Origin: Lachnospiraceae bacterium
GTDB taxonomy: Bacteria; Bacillota; Clostridia; Lachnospirales; Lachnospiraceae
Direction of reading: 5' to 3'
NCBI GenBank assembly: GCA_017624115.1
Contig: JAGANQ010000087.1
Coordinates: 1-56,506, forward strand
DNA length: 56,506 nt
The notes under the pieces were generated by a model that worked only from the letters and a program-made list of their open reading frames with translations, was not told the DNA's origin and made no database searches. A program made the translations under genes and the position numbers. Below are positions 52,415 to 56,506 of this stretch, in pieces; positions within the stretch are counted from its first letter, which is position 1; each line of letters begins with the position of its first letter.

Positions 52415-53260
52415 TTAACCCTTAATACCTGTGTTCGCAATACCTTCTACAAAATATTTCTGCAATGCAAGGAATACAATCAGAACCGGTATCAGCGATA
52501 CAACAGAGGCTGCCATCAAAAGTCCGTATTCGGAGGAATACTGTCCGATAAAGGTATTTTTGATACCAAGCTGAATCGTCCAGTTTGACTTGTTCGGTGT
52601 CAGGTAAATCAATGGCCCGAGATAGTCATTCCAGGTTGCAACAAAGGTGAATATCGTCAGTGTTGACAACGCCGGCTTAGACAGAGGCAGCATGATGTTC
52701 GTATATATCTTATACTCGCTCATACCATCGATTCTCGCAGCCTCACACAATTCATCCGGTATTCCCATATAAAACTGCCGCATCATAAATACGCCGAAGG
52801 CTGAGAATGCCTGCAGACAGACCATCGCCATCAGTTTTCCATTCAGGTGAAATACATTGCTCATCATAATGAACTGAGGTACCATGTATACCTGCCACGG
52901 CATCGCAATCGTAGCGATGTAGGCAAGAAATAAGGCATTTTTATGCTTAAACTCCAGCTTTGCGAAGGAATACGCTGCAAAGCTGCTGGTAAGAAGCTGC
53001 AAGAATGTCACAACTACCGTCAATAATGCTGTATTTCCTATGTACTTTAAAAACGGCATCTTTGTCCAGATGCGGATATAGTTATCCCATCTCGGATTTT
53101 CCGGTATCCACACAAACGGTATCTGGAATACCTCTTTATCGGTCTTAATAGAAGCAGAGAGCATCCATAAGAACGGAATAATCATCAAAAGAGATATAAG
53201 AATTAAAATAATATATACACAAATTTTCCCAACTATCGCTTTTTTCTTCGCTGACTTCAT
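52415..53260 (-). CDS. Sugar ABC transporter permease, MalG type
   Basis: 281 aa, six membrane helices. The inner-membrane subunit of a CUT1 oligosaccharide importer. The EAA loop that contacts the ATPase is EAARIDGMSEYKIYTNIMLP (about 190-209). It lies 15 nt after the other permease. No ATPase gene is present; CUT1 systems in this group usually share a distant MsmX-like ATPase. Confidence 0.93.
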   Translation of the reverse strand: MKSAKKKAIVGKICVYIILILISLLMIIPFLWMLSASIKTDKEVFQIPFVWIPENPRWDNYIRIWTKMPFLKYIGNTALLTVVVTFLQLLTSSFAAYSFAKLEFKHKNALFLAYIATIAMPWQVYMVPQFIMMSNVFHLNGKLMAMVCLQAFSAFGVFMMRQFYMGIPDELCEAARIDGMSEYKIYTNIMLPLSKPALSTLTIFTFVATWNDYLGPLIYLTPNKSNWTIQLGIKNTFIGQYSSEYGLLMAASVVSLIPVLIVFLALQKYFVEGIANTGIKG

Positions 53261-53275
53261 AGCTCTGCCTCCCTT

Positions 53276-54190
53276 CTACGAATTTGAAAATCTTGCCTCG
53301 CCGCGGAACTGGATAATCGTTACAATCAGAACCAGAACGAATAATACCATCGCTACTGCACTGGAATAGCCAAACTCCCAGTTGACAAATGCCTGCTGGT
53401 AAATGTAGTGAACCAGTACGGTGGACGACGGTGTCAGAGTGTTATTGTCACCGCCTGCCAGTAATGTTGCAATATCAAACACCTTGAAGCAGTTAATCGT
53501 CAGCATGACTACTACGAAGAAGGTAGTAGGACGAAGCTGCGGCCATGTAATAGAGCGGAACTTCTGCCATGTGTTTGCCCCGTCAAGGCTTGCCGCCTCA
53601 TACATCTCTCCCGAAATTCCCTGTAAGCCTGCCAGATAGATAACCATATAATAACCCATGTATTTCCATACACTGAATAAAATGTAGCTCACCATGACAA
53701 GTCCGCCGACAAACCATTGCGGCAGTTCGTTGTTCGGAACATGAAATACATAGTAGAGAATTGCATTGACCGGACCGGTTTTGGAAAACAGCATCTTCCA
53801 TACAGCTGTTACTGCTACCAGTGAAGCTACATACGGGAAGAAGGAAATTGTACGGAACAATCCTCTGCAGCGAACCTTCTGGTTCAATACAATCGCCAGC
53901 GCCAGTGATGCTATCATAGTAAGTGGAACGGTACCAATACAATAAATAATCGTATTTTTCAATGCGGACAGGAAAAAGGTATCCTGAAACAGCTTGATAA
54001 AATTACCCAATCCAACCCACTGAATCGGATTGCTGCCATCCCACTGTGTAAATGCCAGTATAAATGCAAATACCACCGGAATCAGTGTAAATACCGCAAA
54101 ACCGATGAAGTTGGGCGCTATAAAGGAATATGCCACCAGAGTACGTCTGGTTTCTTTGCTCATTTTCTTTCTGCCCTCTGCTTTACTCAT
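53276..54190 (-). CDS. Sugar ABC transporter permease, MalF type
   Basis: 304 aa, six membrane helices and a basic N-terminus. EAA loop YEAASLDGANTWQKFRSITW. Pairs with the MalG-type subunit to form the channel. It is separated from the binding-protein gene by 95 bp with a strong hairpin, which should set its expression below that of the binding protein. Confidence 0.93.
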   Translation of the reverse strand: MSKAEGRKKMSKETRRTLVAYSFIAPNFIGFAVFTLIPVVFAFILAFTQWDGSNPIQWVGLGNFIKLFQDTFFLSALKNTIIYCIGTVPLTMIASLALAIVLNQKVRCRGLFRTISFFPYVASLVAVTAVWKMLFSKTGPVNAILYYVFHVPNNELPQWFVGGLVMVSYILFSVWKYMGYYMVIYLAGLQGISGEMYEAASLDGANTWQKFRSITWPQLRPTTFFVVVMLTINCFKVFDIATLLAGGDNNTLTPSSTVLVHYIYQQAFVNWEFGYSSAVAMVLFVLVLIVTIIQFRGEARFSNS

Positions 54191-54226
54191 AGCACAGACC
54201 TCCCTCTTTTCTTTTTGCCTGTAAAG

Positions 54227-54255
54227 CTTCGGGCTGGTAGTCAGCCAGCCCGAAG
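54227..54255 (-). terminator. Intercistronic hairpin between binding protein and permease genes
   Basis: Perfect 11-bp GC-rich stem CTTCGGGCTGG / CCAGCCCGAAG (54227-54237 with 54245-54255), 7-nt loop. No T run follows on the minus strand, so it is likely an mRNA-protecting or attenuating hairpin rather than a full terminator. Confidence 0.75.
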
Positions 54256-54285
54256 AAATTTTTCATTATGCTATTTCTTATCCTC

Positions 54286-55650
54286 TTACTTTAAAATCTT
54301 ACCGATTTCTTCATTCATTGCTGCGATACCTTCATCAATCGTCTTCTCACCAGACATGATAGCTGCATGGTAAGTATCAAGAATGCTGTTTACTTCAGAT
54401 ACTGACTCATGATAAGGAACCTCAAGATACAGGTTGGAAACCTTTAATGCTTCCTTACTCTGCTCATCTGCCGGGAAGCCTTCCAGACCTGAGATGATTT
54501 CCATAGCCTCATCCGTCATAATTGCAGGGAAGTTACCTGTCTCAGCCATAACCTTCGCACCCTCAGTACCACTTACGAAGGAAACGAAATCCCATGCTGC
54601 ATCCTTATACTGCGTACCGGTTGTGATAGCAATACCTGTAATGGTACCAAGTGTGGAACCCGGCTCTACACCCTCAGCGTGAGGATATTTTGCCATGCCC
54701 CAGTTACCACAGTCTGCTGCTGCATATTCACCGGACTGCAGTTTGGAAATCAATGTGGAAATATACCATGAACCCATATTCATCATCGCTACATCACCGC
54801 CTGCAAATGCTGCAGAGTAGTGCAGAGATTCTGTTTTGAGGTCTGTATATTTTCTGCAGATGCCGTCTGCTTCCTGATTCAGCACCATCTCATAGTATGG
54901 CTTAAAGAAATCATAGTTTCCAGAAAGAATATTGTTCTTTCCATCTAATACACCGAAGAGCTGTACAGCAGATCTCCATGTATGATAGTGTGCACCATAT
55001 ACCTGAGAGCCGAAATCTGTGCTTGCCACCTGTCTTGCCAGTGCATCATACTCAGCAAAGGTCATATCGTTTGTAGGATATGCAAGACCCTTTGCATCAA
55101 ATAAATCCTTGTTATAGAACAATACCCAGAAGTCATTTCTGAATGGCAGCTCATATAAGCTTCCGTTCACGGTAATCTGGTCAGTTGCACCGCCGTACAG
55201 AGATAAGTCGATATTATCCTTCTTTATGTATTCATCCAGAGATTCAATCGTATTTTTCTGAACCAGAGTTGCATAACCCGGTACGTCCTTAACAGTTACT
55301 ACATCAAAAGCAGATGTGCTTCCTGATAACTGTGTTGCCAGTACTGTCATGTAATCCGTCGAGCCAAGGTCAACCAGCTCAATCGTTACATTGTCATGTG
55401 TTGCCTCATAGCTGTCCTTTAATGCTACCCAGTACGGTGTTGTATCCTGATCCCAGATAGCCCACTTCAGAGTGATATCCTCTGCTGCAGCCTGTGTATC
55501 CTTGTTTGCTGCTGTCGTTGCTGCCTCTGTTGCCTTTGCTGCAGTAGTCGGAGCTGCTGTTGTTGATGCAGTTGTAGAATTACCGCCGCATGCTGCCAAG
55601 GAAACTACCATTGTACATGCCATCATAAGACTTAAAAAACGTTTTTTCAT
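54286..55650 (-). CDS. Extracellular sugar-binding lipoprotein (CUT1 family)
   Basis: 454 aa. Lipoprotein signal peptide with lipobox SLAACGG (Cys21), then a low-complexity Thr/Ala linker to about residue 55, then the SBP_bac_1 fold (LKWAIWDQDTTPYWVALKDS and GTITGIAITTGTQYKDAAWDF). It captures oligosaccharide for the two permeases. First gene of the operon; the 262-bp region upstream is shared with the divergent kinase. The short palindrome TGGAAATACTTCCA (55737-55750) there may be an operator. Confidence 0.93.
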   Translation of the reverse strand: MKKRFLSLMMACTMVVSLAACGGNSTTASTTAAPTTAAKATEAATTAANKDTQAAAEDITLKWAIWDQDTTPYWVALKDSYEATHDNVTIELVDLGSTDYMTVLATQLSGSTSAFDVVTVKDVPGYATLVQKNTIESLDEYIKKDNIDLSLYGGATDQITVNGSLYELPFRNDFWVLFYNKDLFDAKGLAYPTNDMTFAEYDALARQVASTDFGSQVYGAHYHTWRSAVQLFGVLDGKNNILSGNYDFFKPYYEMVLNQEADGICRKYTDLKTESLHYSAAFAGGDVAMMNMGSWYISTLISKLQSGEYAAADCGNWGMAKYPHAEGVEPGSTLGTITGIAITTGTQYKDAAWDFVSFVSGTEGAKVMAETGNFPAIMTDEAMEIISGLEGFPADEQSKEALKVSNLYLEVPYHESVSEVNSILDTYHAAIMSGEKTIDEGIAAMNEEIGKILK

Positions 55651-55845
55651 AGTATTGCCTCCCTTGTTTGTTTCTTGTTTTCTGCTTCATAGCTATAGTA
55701 TATAGAGTTTTCCGGTAAAAGAAAATGTACTTTTTTTGGAAATACTTCCATTTTTATTCACATTTTGTTCAAAATCTGTTTTCAATTTCTTAAAACCTGT
55801 AAAATTTTATAAATACCTGCACTTTTTTTAAATCTACTATTTTGG

Positions 55846-55874
55846 TTGACATTCCCCTTAATTTAGTCTAATTT
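55846..55874 (+). promoter_or_regulatory. Promoter of the sensor kinase gene
   Basis: TTGACA (55846-55851), 17 nt, TAATTT (55869-55874), about 40 bp before the GTG start. Confidence 0.65.
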
Positions 55875-55912
55875 TATTTATAACAATAGCAGATAAGAAG
55901 GAGAATCCTCTC

Positions 55913-56506
55913 GTGAAGCGTTCCATTAAATCACAGATTACAATCGCAGCAGTAACGATTACATTATTTATTACTTTTTTCATGGCATCCGTCTGCTACT
56001 TTACTTTTCAGTCTCTCCTGCAGACAAGCCTGATACAGTCCGCACAATTCAATCTCAGACAATCACTTAATCCCATAAATACCAACCTGGAGCTGATGAT
56101 GGATCTGAGTACCTGGGCAAACAGCAATTCAAAAATTCTCTCCTACTTTTCCGGCACACAACGCAATAACTCCGGAAAGCTGGAGGCCTACAGCCGTCTC
56201 AATGAAGAATACAAAAACTGCAAGGCTGGTGATTATATCAGCCGTATCATTATCAGCGATTTCGAAGGACACTTTATACAGGAGGTACGCACTGTCGTAG
56301 ATACCTCTGCCGGAGATGCTGTTATCGCTGCCTCACTGCCCTGTTTCGATACATTACTGTCTGCCCCTTCCTTTGAATGGGTAGGTATTCTTGACGACCC
56401 ACACAGCAAAGCTGCGGGCAAGCAGATTATCCCTATTGTCCGTCCGCTCTACAGCAGCTACAGCTCTGATATTATCGGCTGGACCTATGTTTCCGTTTCC
56501 TCCTCC
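55913..56506 (+). CDS. YesM-like sensor histidine kinase, N-terminal part
   Basis: 198 codons, open at the window end. GTG start at 55913, 9 nt after AAGGAG. One membrane helix (about 10-32) is followed by an extracytoplasmic sensor domain of the dCACHE type (YSRLNEEYKNCKAGDYISRI shown in part). Kinases with this layout, divergent from a CUT1 sugar operon, usually pair with an AraC-type regulator and control the transporter. The kinase domain itself is not in view, so the class is inferred from layout and context. Confidence 0.75.
   Translation, partial: MKRSIKSQITIAAVTITLFITFFMASVCYFTFQSLLQTSLIQSAQFNLRQSLNPINTNLELMMDLSTWANSNSKILSYFSGTQRNNSGKLEAYSRLNEEYKNCKAGDYISRIIISDFEGHFIQEVRTVVDTSAGDAVIAASLPCFDTLLSAPSFEWVGILDDPHSKAAGKQIIPIVRPLYSSYSSDIIGWTYVSVSSS

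Noticed and set aside
1..56506. tRNA, rRNA, CRISPR arrays and prophage genes
   Set aside because: None seen on either strand by eye; short or degenerate examples could be missed without a tool.

Overview
The window reads as chromosomal DNA of an anaerobic, spore-forming gut Clostridium of the Lachnospiraceae type (Bacillota). This is inferred from the spoIIA-sigF-spoVA sporulation cluster, strong AGGAGG ribosome sites, a glycyl-radical-enzyme microcompartment of the fucose/rhamnose type, an agr quorum system and several plant- or host-glycan hydrolases. Most genes lie on the minus strand.

Region by region. 1-7.5 kb: minus-strand microcompartment locus (1,2-propanediol dehydratase glycyl radical enzyme, its activase, a PduU/EutS-like shell protein, an EutP/PduV-like GTPase, class II aldolase, GlcG-like protein, CoA-acylating aldehyde dehydrogenase, start of a Zn alcohol dehydrogenase), with two good sigma-A promoters. 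7.5-10.8 kb: GH95-like fucosidase and a Cof-type HAD phosphatase. 10.9-14.2 kb: MoxR-DUF58-DUF4129-like module. 14.3-25.6 kb: CYTH protein, Csp-like subtilase, a frameshifted GGDEF gene, two amidohydrolases, a ClpX paralogue, an HtrA protease, a phosphopantetheinyl transferase and a chemotaxis receptor. 25.8-30.3 kb: a CofE-like gene converging on spoIIAA-spoIIAB-sigF-(56-aa membrane protein)-spoVAA-AB-AC. 30.4-36.6 kb: TPR protein, a 45-aa ORF, folC and a large GH2. 36.7-39.5 kb: a cotH-like gene split by an IS3-family element. 39.7-42.7 kb: complete agrACDB. 42.8-50.6 kb: polysaccharide deacetylase, nitroreductase, a two-subunit piece of a Na+ decarboxylase pump behind a yybP-ykoY-like riboswitch, a DJ-1 protein, and a MurT-like / GatD-like / EctB-like operon. 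51.2-56.5 kb: GH88 hydrolase with a CUT1 sugar ABC transporter and a divergent sensor kinase that runs off the window.

Most notable for novelty: (1) two copies, in opposite orientation, of a 540-580 bp imperfect palindrome. Each fills the gap between convergent genes, and the copies differ from each other by changes matched in both arms. (2) A MurT-like ligase paired with a GatD homologue that has lost both the catalytic Cys and His, followed by a diaminobutyrate-type aminotransferase. This suggests ligation of a diamine instead of glutamine-derived ammonia. (3) A Mn2+-type riboswitch ahead of a Na+ pump gene.

Functionally, the left end converts fucose or rhamnose carbon to propanol/propionate through 1,2-propanediol inside a compartment. 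The fucosidase next door could feed it. The right end takes up and cleaves unsaturated uronyl oligosaccharides. All assignments come from reading the sequence and family knowledge; no database search was run.
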